This document shows, piece by piece, positions 15,533 through 23,164 of a stretch of DNA of 34,723 nt (positions are counted from its first letter, which is position 1; each line of letters starts with the position of its first letter). The position numbers were made by a program, and so were the translations under genes. Origin of the DNA: JBCBSP01 sp964550935 (GTDB lineage: Bacteria; Pseudomonadota; Alphaproteobacteria; Caulobacterales; Maricaulaceae); contig CAZKBB010000024.1 of NCBI GenBank assembly GCA_964550935.1, forward strand, positions 1-34,723, in the 5' to 3' direction. Under the pieces are notes generated by a model, which was given only the letters and a program-made list of their open reading frames with translations, was not told where the DNA came from and did not search any database.

Positions 15533-18500
15533 TCAGGCGGCGCCGGCCGCGGGCACGAGGCCCTCAAGCCGGTCTTCAATGGCCTCGCCGGCGCGCCGCA
15601 GCGCCTCCAGCGTGGCCTCGTCGGGGCGCCAGTAGCTGCGCTCGTGGGCTTCGATCAGGCGCTCGGACAGGCGCGCGGAGGCTTTCGGATTGAGCTCCGC
15701 CAGCCGCTCGCGCATCGCCTCGTCGAGGACGTAGGTCTCGGTGATCTTCTGATAGACCCAGGGCTCGACCTGGCCGGTGGTGGCCGACCAGCCCATGGTG
15801 TTGGTCACCTGAGCCTCGATGTTGCGCACGCCCTCATGGCCGTGGCGCAGCATGCCTTCATACCAGCGCGGGTTGAGCACGCGGGTGCGGGTCTCCAGCG
15901 CGACCTGTTCGGACAGGGTGCGCACCTTGCCCTCGCCGCCGGTCTGATCGCCGATATAAACCGTAGCCTCTTGGCCGCCGCGCGCCCGCCGCACGGCGCG
16001 GTCGATGCCGCCCAGCGTGTCGAAATAATGGTCGATCGTGGTCACGCCGAGCTCGACGGAGTCGAGGTTCTGATAGGCCAGATCCACGTGCGACAGGATG
16101 GAGCCCAGGATCTTGTCCTGCTTCACCGCGCCGCCGGCGCGCCCGAAGGCGTAGCACTTGCGCGTCTCGTAGGCGTCGGCGAGCTCGTCCTCGTCGTCCC
16201 ACATGCCGCTGTCGATCAGCTGATTGACGTTGGCCCCGTAAGCGCCGTCGGCGTTGGAGAAGACGCGAAGGGCCGCGGTGTCCATGTCCACGCCGTGCTG
16301 CTCGGCGTAGTCCAGCGCGTGGCGGCGGATCGGGTTCATCTCCAGCGGCTCGTCCTCGGCTGTCGCGGCGAGATAGGCCGCCTCGGCCATCGTGCGGGTC
16401 TGCAGGGGCAGAAGATCGCGGAAGATGCCCGACAGGGTGACCAGCACGTCCACACGCGGCCGGCCCAGCTCTTCCAGCGGAACCAGCTCCGCGCCGGAAA
16501 TCCGCCCGAAGCTGTCCTGTCGCGGCCGAGCGCCGATCAGCGCCAGGGCCTGGCCGATCGGCCCGCCCTCGGTCTTCAGATTGTCGGTGCCCCACAGCAC
16601 CATGGCGATGGTCTCGGGATAGGCGTTGCCGTCCTCGACATGGCGCTCGATCAAGCGCTCGGCCTGGGCCCAACCATCCTTGACCGCCCAGGCGCTGGGC
16701 AGGCGGAACGGATCGAAGCCGTGCATGTTGCGCCCGGTGGGCAGGATGTCGGGATTGCGCAGCATGTCCCCGCCGGCCACCGGCGCCACGAACCCGCCAC
16801 GCAGCGCGTCGAGCGTGGCCTGAAGCTCGTCGTTCTCGCGCAGGCCGATTTCGGTCTGGGCCAGGCGCTTGAACACCGGCGCCCAGGCGTCGCGGTCAGC
16901 CGACGGCAGCGTAGCGAGCGCCGCCTTGGCGTCGCCGGTCTCCATCAGCGTGTCGATCGCCTGGCTCGGCGCCGGCGTCCCGCGCTCGATCTCCGCGATG
17001 GCGTTCAGGATGTCGCGGCGGGCCTCGCCCTCGGGCATTTCGCCCAGCACGTGCAGTCCGTGCGGGATGAGCGTAGCCTCCAGCTCGGCCAGGTCCTGGC
17101 GCAGCATTTCGATGCGCACGGCGTCTTCGCCGGTCCAGGCCGGGTCCGGCTTGGCCAGCTCGAGCTCGACCGCCTGGGTCTGGATCAGCTCGGCCAGGCT
17201 GTCGCGGCGCGCGGCCGGAGCGTCGGCGTCCAGCGCACGCCAGTCGTCCAGCGTCGCCTTCAGGTCGGTCAGCTCGCGATAGAGCCCGGCCTTGGCGATG
17301 GGCGGGGTGAGATAGCTGATCAGCGTGGCCGCACCGCGCCGCTTGGCGATCAGGCCCTCGGACGGGTTGTCGGCGCAGTACAGGTAATAGTTCGGCAGAT
17401 CCCCGATCAGCCGGTCCGACCAGCAATCGCCGGACATGCCGGTTTGCTTGCCGGGCATGAACTCCAGCGCGCCGTGGGTGCCGAAGTGCAGCACGGCGTT
17501 GGCGCCGAAGTCCTCGCGCACGTAGCGGTAGAAGGCGGAGAAGGCGTGGGTCGGCGCGAAACTGCCTTCGAACAGAAGGCGCATCGGGTCGCCCTCATAG
17601 CCGAAGCCCGGCTGCAGCCCGACCATCACGTTGCCGAACTGCGCGCCCATGACGAAGAGCGAGCGGCCGTCAGTGTCCTTGCGTCCCGGCGCCGGGCCCC
17701 AGGCCGCTTCGATCTCCGCCAGGTAGGGCTCGCGCTTGACGTGATCGTCCACCGCGATGTGGTCGAGCACGTTGGCGTCGGTTCCGTACCGGGCCGCCGA
17801 GCCTTCCAGGATCGCCGCCTTCAGCTCGTCGAGCGTTTCGGGCACGTCGATCGTGTAGCCCTCGCGCTTCATCCCCTTCATCAGGTTATGCAGCGAGCGG
17901 AAGACCGACAGGTTGGCCGCCGTGCCGGCCGCGCCGGAGTTGGGCGGAAAGTTGAACAGGACGATGGCGAGCTTGCGATCGGCCAGCTCGGCCCGGCGCA
18001 TGGCCACCAGCTTGGCGGTGCGCGCGGCCAGCATCTCGGCGCGCTCGGCGCACGAGCGCATGGCGCGCGGATCGCCGTCAGGGAATTCGCACTTGCGATC
18101 GCAGCCGGTGCACTGGGTCCCGCTGGCGCAGCGCCCGCCATAGATGATCGGATTGGTCGCGCCGTCGAGCTCGGGGATGGTGACCATCATGGAGGCCTCC
18201 ATCGGGGTGAGCCCGCCGGTCGAGCCGCGCCAGTCCTCCAGCGACTGGAACTCCAGCGGATGGGCCGCGATGTAGGGCACGTCCAGCTGTTTCAGCATTT
18301 TCTCCGCCGAACCGGCGTCGTTGTAGGCCGGCCCGCCCACCAGGGAGAAGCCGGTCAGGGAGACCACCGCGTCCACGCACGGGCGCCCGTCGGCCATGAA
18401 GAACTTCTCCACCGCCGGGCGCGCGTCCAGGCCGCTGGCGAAGGCCGGGATCACGTCGAGCCCCTGGGCTTCGAGCGCGCGGATCACGCCGTCGTAATGG

Positions 18501-19303
18501 CCGACGTCTCCGGCCAGCACGTAGGAGCGCATGACCAGGACGCCCACGGTCCCGGCGCCGGCCTTGCGCCCGGCGGGAAGGGACGCGACGCGCTCGGTTA
18601 TGCGGGTCTGCGCGTCGGGATGGTACAGCCCCTCTTCGGGGTATTCGATCGGCGCCTCGACGGCGGCGCGCCCGCGATAGACCGCCCGCTCGCCGGCCGC
18701 ATAACGGTCGATGAGATGGCCGATCATGTTCGCGAAATTTTCCTCCGACCCGGCCAGCCAGTACTGCATGGTCAGGAAGTAGGAGCGCAGGTTCTGCGCC
18801 TTGCCCGGCAGGAATCGCAGCACCTTGGGCAGCGCGCGCAACAGGCCCATCTGGCTCTTGCCGCCGGCCTTGGCCGGGTCCTTGCCCGCCCCGCCGCGCA
18901 GCTTTTTAAGCGCCTTCATCAGCCCGCCCTGGGGCGCGCCCATGTCCAGATCGCCAAGGCGCGTCAGCCGCACGATCTCCGGACCGGACATGGCGCCGAC
19001 GATGGCGTCGCAATGGGGCGCGCGCTCGGTGAGCGCCGGAAGGACCGCTTTGATGTGGTCTTCCAGGAACATCATGTTGGCCACGATGACGTCGCCGGAG
19101 GCGATGTCGGCGTGGCACTGCGCCAGGCGCTCCTCGCTCGCGCCGAAATCGGCCGCGGCGTGGAAGGCGAGCTGCAGGCCGGGATAGCTTTCCCGCAGGC
19201 GCTCGAGCGCACGGTCGGCGGCGCTGGCCAGGTGGTTGTCCAGCGTGACGACGACGACCTTGATCGGGGGCGCCTCAGCGGCCGAAATGGGCTTTTGCAT
19301 CAT
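15533..19303 (-). CDS. bchH: Magnesium chelatase subunit H
   Basis: BchH binds protoporphyrin IX and is the catalytic subunit of magnesium chelatase, the first committed step to bacteriochlorophyll; BchD and BchI are not in the window. The product is about 1256 aa, in the normal range. It begins MMQKPISAAEAPPIKVVVVTLDNH and has the cysteine motif CASGTQCTGCDRKCEFPDG near residue 400. Further on are the chelatase motif FGTHGALEFMPGKQTGMSGDCW and the C-terminal GMLRHGHEGVRNIEAQVTNTMGWSATTG. The frame opens with TTG at 19315; ATGs follow at 19303 and 19300 and I take the first. It overlaps the bchB end by 29 nt. A long antisense frame on the plus strand is a GC-rich shadow. Confidence 0.97.
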   Translation of the reverse strand: MMQKPISAAEAPPIKVVVVTLDNHLASAADRALERLRESYPGLQLAFHAAADFGASEERLAQCHADIASGDVIVANMMFLEDHIKAVLPALTERAPHCDAIVGAMSGPEIVRLTRLGDLDMGAPQGGLMKALKKLRGGAGKDPAKAGGKSQMGLLRALPKVLRFLPGKAQNLRSYFLTMQYWLAGSEENFANMIGHLIDRYAAGERAVYRGRAAVEAPIEYPEEGLYHPDAQTRITERVASLPAGRKAGAGTVGVLVMRSYVLAGDVGHYDGVIRALEAQGLDVIPAFASGLDARPAVEKFFMADGRPCVDAVVSLTGFSLVGGPAYNDAGSAEKMLKQLDVPYIAAHPLEFQSLEDWRGSTGGLTPMEASMMVTIPELDGATNPIIYGGRCASGTQCTGCDRKCEFPDGDPRAMRSCAERAEMLAARTAKLVAMRRAELADRKLAIVLFNFPPNSGAAGTAANLSVFRSLHNLMKGMKREGYTIDVPETLDELKAAILEGSAARYGTDANVLDHIAVDDHVKREPYLAEIEAAWGPAPGRKDTDGRSLFVMGAQFGNVMVGLQPGFGYEGDPMRLLFEGSFAPTHAFSAFYRYVREDFGANAVLHFGTHGALEFMPGKQTGMSGDCWSDRLIGDLPNYYLYCADNPSEGLIAKRRGAATLISYLTPPIAKAGLYRELTDLKATLDDWRALDADAPAARRDSLAELIQTQAVELELAKPDPAWTGEDAVRIEMLRQDLAELEATLIPHGLHVLGEMPEGEARRDILNAIAEIERGTPAPSQAIDTLMETGDAKAALATLPSADRDAWAPVFKRLAQTEIGLRENDELQATLDALRGGFVAPVAGGDMLRNPDILPTGRNMHGFDPFRLPSAWAVKDGWAQAERLIERHVEDGNAYPETIAMVLWGTDNLKTEGGPIGQALALIGARPRQDSFGRISGAELVPLEELGRPRVDVLVTLSGIFRDLLPLQTRTMAEAAYLAATAEDEPLEMNPIRRHALDYAEQHGVDMDTAALRVFSNADGAYGANVNQLIDSGMWDDEDELADAYETRKCYAFGRAGGAVKQDKILGSILSHVDLAYQNLDSVELGVTTIDHYFDTLGGIDRAVRRARGGQEATVYIGDQTGGEGKVRTLSEQVALETRTRVLNPRWYEGMLRHGHEGVRNIEAQVTNTMGWSATTGQVEPWVYQKITETYVLDEAMRERLAELNPKASARLSERLIEAHERSYWRPDEATLEALRRAGEAIEDRLEGLVPAAGAA

Positions 19304-20876
19304 AGAGTGTCTCAAGCGTGATCACGTCCGCGCCGCGTTCTGCGGCGTAGACCTCGGCGTTGCGGCGGGCTTTACCCCGCACGAAGAAGGGAATCTTTTT
19401 CAGCTCGGCCACGGCGTCCTCGCCCCAGACCAGGCCGCCGGCGTCTTCGGCCGGCTCGGCCGGCTCGGCTGGCTCGGCGTCGCGATGACCGTCCGTCGCG
19501 GGGGCGGATGCGCGCTCGCGCGCCGACGGCGCGGCGTGGGCGCCCAGGTGGGACGGGCCGGCGTCGTTGTTGAATTCGAAGTCCTCGCGGAACATCCCCA
19601 GAAGGTGCTCCTCCAGGCCCATCACCAGCGGATGGACCCAGGTGTCGAACAGGACATTGGCGCCCTCGAAGCCCATCTGCGGGGCGTAGCGGGCGGGGAA
19701 GTCCTCCACATGGACCGGCGCTGAGATCACCGCGCAGCCGATGCCCAGCCGCTTGGCGATGTGGCGCTCCATCTGGGTGCCGAGCACCAGCTCGGGCCGG
19801 GCGGCCTCGATCGCGGCCTCGACCTCGAGATAGTCGTCGGTGATCAGCGGCTCGACGCCGTAGCGCGCCGCGACCTCGCGCAGCGGGCGCGCGAACTCGC
19901 GGTTGTAGGCGCCAAGGCCCACCAGCTCGAAGCCCATCTCGTCCACCGCGACGCGCGCGGCGGCCATGGCGTGGGTGGCGTCGCCGAAGATGAAGACTCG
20001 CTTCTTGGTCAGGTAGTTGGAATCGACCGAGCGCGACCACCAGGGCAGGCGCAGATCGCGCTCGTCCAGCGCGGGCGCGGGATCGACCCCGGCGATCTCG
20101 GCGACCTGGGCGATGAACTCGCGCGTGGCGCCGACGCCGATCGGAACGACGCTGGTGCGCGGCTGACCGAAGGCGCGCTCCAGCCAGCGCGCGGCCTGAT
20201 CGGCGATCTCGGGATAGAGCACGACGTTGAAGTCGGCCTCGCCCAGACGGGCCAGGTCCGCCGGCGTGGCGCCGAGCGGCGCGGCGACCTCGACCTCGAC
20301 GCCGAGACGGCCCAGGAGCGCAGTGATCTCCTTGACGTCGTCGCGATGGCGAAAGCCGAGCGCGGTGGCGCCGAGAATATTGCAGCGCGGCGGGCCGGGG
20401 CGGCGCTCGCGCGTCTCGCCCGGCGCTGGGGCATGCGGGCCCGCGAGCCCGCGCACCAACTGATAGAAGGTCTCCGCCGCACCCCAGTTCTCTTTCTTCT
20501 GGTAGGAGGGCAGCTCCAGCGGCAGGACCGGACAGGGCAGGTCCAGCGCCTCGGCGAGGCCGCCGGGGTCGTCCTGGATCAGTTCGGCCGTGCACGAGGC
20601 GCCGACCAGCATGGCGGTCGGGCGATAACGCTCATAGGCCTCGCGCGCGGCGGTCTTGAACAGCTCAGCGGTGTCGCTGCCCAGATCGCGCGCCTGAAAC
20701 GTGGTGTAGGTCACCGGCGGGCGATGGTCGCGCCGCTCGATCATGGTGAAGAGAAGGTCCGCGTAGGTGTCGCCCTGGGGCGCGTGCAGCACGTAGTGCA
20801 GGTCGGTCATCGCGGTGGCGATGCGCATCGCGCCGACATGGGGCGGGCCTTCATATGTCCACACCGTCAGCTTCAT
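19275..20876 (-). CDS. bchB: Light-independent protochlorophyllide reductase subunit B
   Basis: BchB is the NifK-like half of DPOR, which reduces ring D of protochlorophyllide without light. The 533-aa protein starts MKLTVWTYEGPPHVGAMRIA, with the conserved LVGASCTAELIQDDPGGLAE and GTQMERHIAKRLGIGCAVIS. The C-terminal domain that caps the substrate pocket (WGEDAVAELKKIPFFVRGKARRNAE) is present. The joining linker contains a tandem AEP repeat coded by three near-identical 9-bp units at 19451-19477. The ATG overlaps the bchN stop as TGATG. The open frame upstream to 21035 is rejected because it overlaps bchN. Confidence 0.97.
   Translation of the reverse strand: MKLTVWTYEGPPHVGAMRIATAMTDLHYVLHAPQGDTYADLLFTMIERRDHRPPVTYTTFQARDLGSDTAELFKTAAREAYERYRPTAMLVGASCTAELIQDDPGGLAEALDLPCPVLPLELPSYQKKENWGAAETFYQLVRGLAGPHAPAPGETRERRPGPPRCNILGATALGFRHRDDVKEITALLGRLGVEVEVAAPLGATPADLARLGEADFNVVLYPEIADQAARWLERAFGQPRTSVVPIGVGATREFIAQVAEIAGVDPAPALDERDLRLPWWSRSVDSNYLTKKRVFIFGDATHAMAAARVAVDEMGFELVGLGAYNREFARPLREVAARYGVEPLITDDYLEVEAAIEAARPELVLGTQMERHIAKRLGIGCAVISAPVHVEDFPARYAPQMGFEGANVLFDTWVHPLVMGLEEHLLGMFREDFEFNNDAGPSHLGAHAAPSARERASAPATDGHRDAEPAEPAEPAEDAGGLVWGEDAVAELKKIPFFVRGKARRNAEVYAAERGADVITLETLYDAKAHFGR
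19451..19477. repeat. Three tandem 9-bp units inside bchB
   Basis: CCGGCTCGG occurs at 19451-19459 and 19460-19468, and CTGGCTCGG at 19469-19477 on the plus strand. On the coding strand they encode an Ala-Glu-Pro repeat in the variable linker before the C-terminal DPOR domain. Such a repeat can expand or contract without changing frame. Confidence 0.8.
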
Positions 20877-22201
20877 CAGAGCGTCACCAGATCGCGGCGC
20901 ACGAGCGGGCGGGCGAACAGCTCGGCCAGGTCGCCGGCCTGTTCGAAGCCCTGGATAGGGGTGAAGACCAGTTCGATCGCCCACTTGGTGGACAGGCCCT
21001 CGGCCTCCAGCGGGTTGGCCAGGCCCAGACCACACACGGTCAGGTCCGGGCGCGCCGCGCGGCAGCGGTCGAGCTGGGAGTCCACGTGCTGGCCCTCGCT
21101 GAGCGTGACGTCGCCGGGCAGGCGCGCGAGTTCCTCGGCCAGGTGGCTGCGGTGCAGATAAGGCGTGCCGACCTCGCTGAGGCGCATGCCGAGCTCTTCG
21201 TGCAGAACCCGCGCGAGCGGGATTTCCAGCTGGGAGTCCGGGAAGAAGAAGATCGCCTTGCCCGACAGGGTCTCGCGATAGCGCTCCACCGCCTTGCGCG
21301 CACGCGCCCTGGGCGCTGCGACGACGGTCTCGAACCGGTCGGCGTCGACCGACCAGGCGTCGGCGGCGGCCTTCAGCCAGGCCTCGGTCCCGTTCGCGCC
21401 GAGCGGAAACGGGGCGGCCAGGCGCACCGCGCCGCGCGACTCAAGCGCCGCGGCGGTGCGTCCCAGGAAGGGCTGCGCGAGAAGATAGCGGGTGCTCGGC
21501 CCCACCGCGGGCAGATCCCCGGAGGTGCGCGCGGGCAGGAACTCGACCGGGCCGACGCCCATCAGATCGAACAGGCGGCGGAACTGGTCCTCCACCACGT
21601 CGGCCAGCGCGCCCACCACGAGCAGCGAAGGCGCGTCTCCCGCCGCGGCGGTCGGCATCTCCGGCACGAGCGATTCCAGGCAGGTGTCCTCGCCCTCGGT
21701 GAAGGTCGTCTCGATGCCGCTGCCGGAATAGTTCAGAACCCGCACGTCGGGATGGGTCGCGTTCAGCCGCTCCGCGGCGCGCGACAGGTCCAGCTTGATG
21801 ACCTCGCTGGGGCATGAGCCCACCAGGAAGAGCGACTTGATGTCGGGCCGGCGCGCCAGGACCTGAGCCGCGACGCGGTCGAGTTCCTCATTGGCGTCGG
21901 ACATGCCCGCCAGGTCGCGCTCCTCGATCACGGCGGTGGCGAAGCGCGGCTCGGCGAAGATCATCACCCCGGCGGCCGACTGCATCAGATGAGCGCAGGT
22001 GCGCGAGCCGACGATCAGGAAGAAGGCGTCCTGGATCTTGCGGTGCAGCCAGACGATGCCGGTCAGCCCGCAGAACACCTCGCGCTGGCCGCGCTCGCGC
22101 AGGACCGGCGCGTCGCACGCCCCGGTCGAGGCCGGAACAGGGCTCGCGGCCCGTCCCGTTGCCGGGTCGGCGTCGGCGGACGGCATGAGGCGGACGCTCA
22201 C
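20876..22201 (-). CDS. bchN: Light-independent protochlorophyllide reductase subunit N
   Basis: BchN is the NifD-like half of DPOR. The product is 441 aa from a GTG at 22201. Conserved features are REVFCGLTGIVWLHRKIQDA and VGSRTCAHLMQSAAGVMIF, each with a cluster cysteine, then SLFLVGSCPSEVIKLDL with the third. I chose the GTG because it overlaps the bchF stop (GTGA) and has GGAGGGGG seven bases upstream. An ATG at 22186 is the alternative but is too far from that motif. The open frame continuing to 22435 lies over bchF and is not real. The stop overlaps the bchB start. Confidence 0.96.
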   Translation of the reverse strand: MSVRLMPSADADPATGRAASPVPASTGACDAPVLRERGQREVFCGLTGIVWLHRKIQDAFFLIVGSRTCAHLMQSAAGVMIFAEPRFATAVIEERDLAGMSDANEELDRVAAQVLARRPDIKSLFLVGSCPSEVIKLDLSRAAERLNATHPDVRVLNYSGSGIETTFTEGEDTCLESLVPEMPTAAAGDAPSLLVVGALADVVEDQFRRLFDLMGVGPVEFLPARTSGDLPAVGPSTRYLLAQPFLGRTAAALESRGAVRLAAPFPLGANGTEAWLKAAADAWSVDADRFETVVAAPRARARKAVERYRETLSGKAIFFFPDSQLEIPLARVLHEELGMRLSEVGTPYLHRSHLAEELARLPGDVTLSEGQHVDSQLDRCRAARPDLTVCGLGLANPLEAEGLSTKWAIELVFTPIQGFEQAGDLAELFARPLVRRDLVTL

Positions 22202-22848
22202 GAGGCCGCCCCCTCCAACCGCGCCGCGCGCAGCTTGAGCAGGAATTGCGCCGCATTGACAACGTAGGTCAGGTAGGCCGCCAGCGCGAGCACCATCTGC
22301 TGCTCCAGCGTGCCGACGCCCAACAGCACCGCGCCCAGATACGCCGTGTGCAGCGCCAGAACGAGCATCGAGACCACGTCTTCCCAGAAGAAGGCGGGCG
22401 CGAAGAGCCAGCGGCCGAAGACCACCTTCTCCCACACCGCTCCGGTGACCATGATCGCGTAAAGAAGGCCGGTCTTGATGATGACCGAGACGGTCGCGGC
22501 GCCGTAGCCGGTTCCGTTGACCAGCGCGTTGACGACCAGCACCAGGCTGACCGCGAACACCGCGAACTGAAGCGGCGCCAGAACGCCCTGCACCAGGGTC
22601 CAGACGGTCTCATCGCGGCGCACCCGTTCTTCGGGCGAGTAGAGCGGTGCTTGAGCCGAGCGGCGGGCGGCGCGGCGGCGCAGTCGGGCGCGCGAACCGG
22701 CGTGAGCGGCCCAAGGGCACGGCGCGACCATGTTGATGCAATCGTCGATTCGCCGGCTCAAGCCTTGAGCGATGGACTCGCCGTCGTGTCGCTCGATCCA
22801 GGGCCCGGCCGAGACCGTGCGGCTTCGGGCGTCCAACTCGATACCCAT
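22198..22848 (-). CDS. bchF: 3-vinyl bacteriochlorophyllide hydratase, N-terminally extended
   Basis: BchF hydrates the C3 vinyl group of (bacterio)chlorophyllide. The family core starts near residue 69 (LYSPEERVRRDETVWTLVQGVLAPLQF) and has about four hydrophobic segments. Conserved points include VWEKVVFGRWLFAPAFFWED and LHTAYL. The total is 216 aa, against roughly 160-175 aa usually, because of an N-terminal extension (MGIELDARSRTVSAGPWIER...). The ATG at 22848 has GGAAGGA six bases upstream, which supports translation of the extension. An internal ATG at 22731 would give 177 aa but has no clear ribosome site. It is the first gene of the minus-strand convoy, behind a PpsR-type site. Confidence 0.93.
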   Translation of the reverse strand: MGIELDARSRTVSAGPWIERHDGESIAQGLSRRIDDCINMVAPCPWAAHAGSRARLRRRAARRSAQAPLYSPEERVRRDETVWTLVQGVLAPLQFAVFAVSLVLVVNALVNGTGYGAATVSVIIKTGLLYAIMVTGAVWEKVVFGRWLFAPAFFWEDVVSMLVLALHTAYLGAVLLGVGTLEQQMVLALAAYLTYVVNAAQFLLKLRAARLEGAAS

Positions 22849-22863
22849 GGCGCGTCCTTCCTT

Positions 22864-22887
22864 CTTAGGCCTGACACGAAGCCTAAG
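22864..22887. promoter_or_regulatory. Inverted repeat near the bchF transcription start
   Basis: CTTAGGC (22864-22870) and GCCTAAG (22881-22887) form a perfect 7-bp inverted repeat with a 10-bp spacer. It lies between the bchF ribosome site and the predicted -35, that is around the -10/+1 area of the minus-strand promoter. It could be an operator or a leader hairpin. I do not recognise the binding protein. Confidence 0.5.
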
Positions 22888-22909
22888 TCGGACGTTTCAA
22901 AAGTGTCAA
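22880..22909 (-). promoter_or_regulatory. Candidate sigma-70 promoter of bchF
   Basis: On the minus strand a perfect -35 hexamer TTGACA corresponds to 22904-22909. With an 18-bp spacer a weak -10 TAGGCT corresponds to 22880-22885. The start would be near 22873, about 25 nt before the bchF ATG. The -35 lies inside the PpsR-type palindrome, which would allow repression by occlusion. Confidence 0.5.
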
Positions 22910-22921
22910 CTAAAACTGACG
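22904..22921. promoter_or_regulatory. PpsR/CrtJ-type operator
   Basis: The 18 bases read TGTCA-N8-TGACG, one base away from the PpsR/CrtJ consensus TGT-N12-ACA with its preferred TGTCA/TGACA half-sites. It overlaps the -35 of bchF. The repressor gene ppsR is about 1.2 kb away, and bch promoters are established PpsR targets in Rhodobacter. A further half-site TTGACA at 22932-22937 is inverted relative to the first half-site. Confidence 0.7.
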
Positions 22922-23068
22922 TTCGATCGCATTGACACCCGCCGGTCCGCGACGCTCCACCAATTTTTAACCAATTCGGCTGGTCAAACGACACGTCCTC
23001 TGGCACCGTAGACAGACAAAAGAGCTGCGGTCCGCGTCTTGAAAGTCGAGCACGCATGACCGTGGCGG

Positions 23069-23093
23069 CTGTGCTCACATAGAATGAGTACAG
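23069..23093. promoter_or_regulatory. 25-bp palindrome upstream of ppaA
   Basis: CTGTGCTCA (23069-23077) and TGAGTACAG (23085-23093) form nine-base arms with one mismatch around a 7-bp spacer, ending about 70 nt before ppaA. The spacing between TGT and ACA is 17, so it does not fit the PpsR rule of 12. It looks like an operator for a different dimeric regulator, or a hairpin in the ppaA leader. Confidence 0.5.
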
Positions 23094-23164
23094 TTTTAAA
23101 AGCGTCGGAAAATGAATGGCTTGGTTATCCATTTCATCGGCGCGGGGAGGAAAGGGTTTAATCC

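Larger units (their letters stand above)
22849..23164. promoter_or_regulatory. Divergent bchF-ppaA control region
   Basis: This 316-bp gene-free stretch separates the 15-gene bchF-to-idi convoy (minus) from ppaA-ppsR (plus). It is noticeably richer in A and T than its surroundings. It contains an inverted repeat at 22864-22887, a PpsR/CrtJ-type palindrome at 22904-22921 overlapping a perfect TTGACA for the minus strand, and a second 25-bp palindrome at 23069-23093. Divergent promoters with shared repression are expected here. I see no small ORF with a credible ribosome site. Confidence 0.8.

Noticed and set aside
15479..19321. Very long plus-strand open frame opposite bchH
   Set aside because: It is the antisense shadow of bchH in high-GC DNA; its translation is low-complexity (His, Gly, Arg, Ala runs) and has no domain, while bchH is unambiguous.
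22932..22954. TTGACA on the plus strand as a ppaA promoter
   Set aside because: No acceptable -10 hexamer at 16-18 bp spacing and it lies over 200 nt from ppaA; kept only as a possible extra PpsR half-site.
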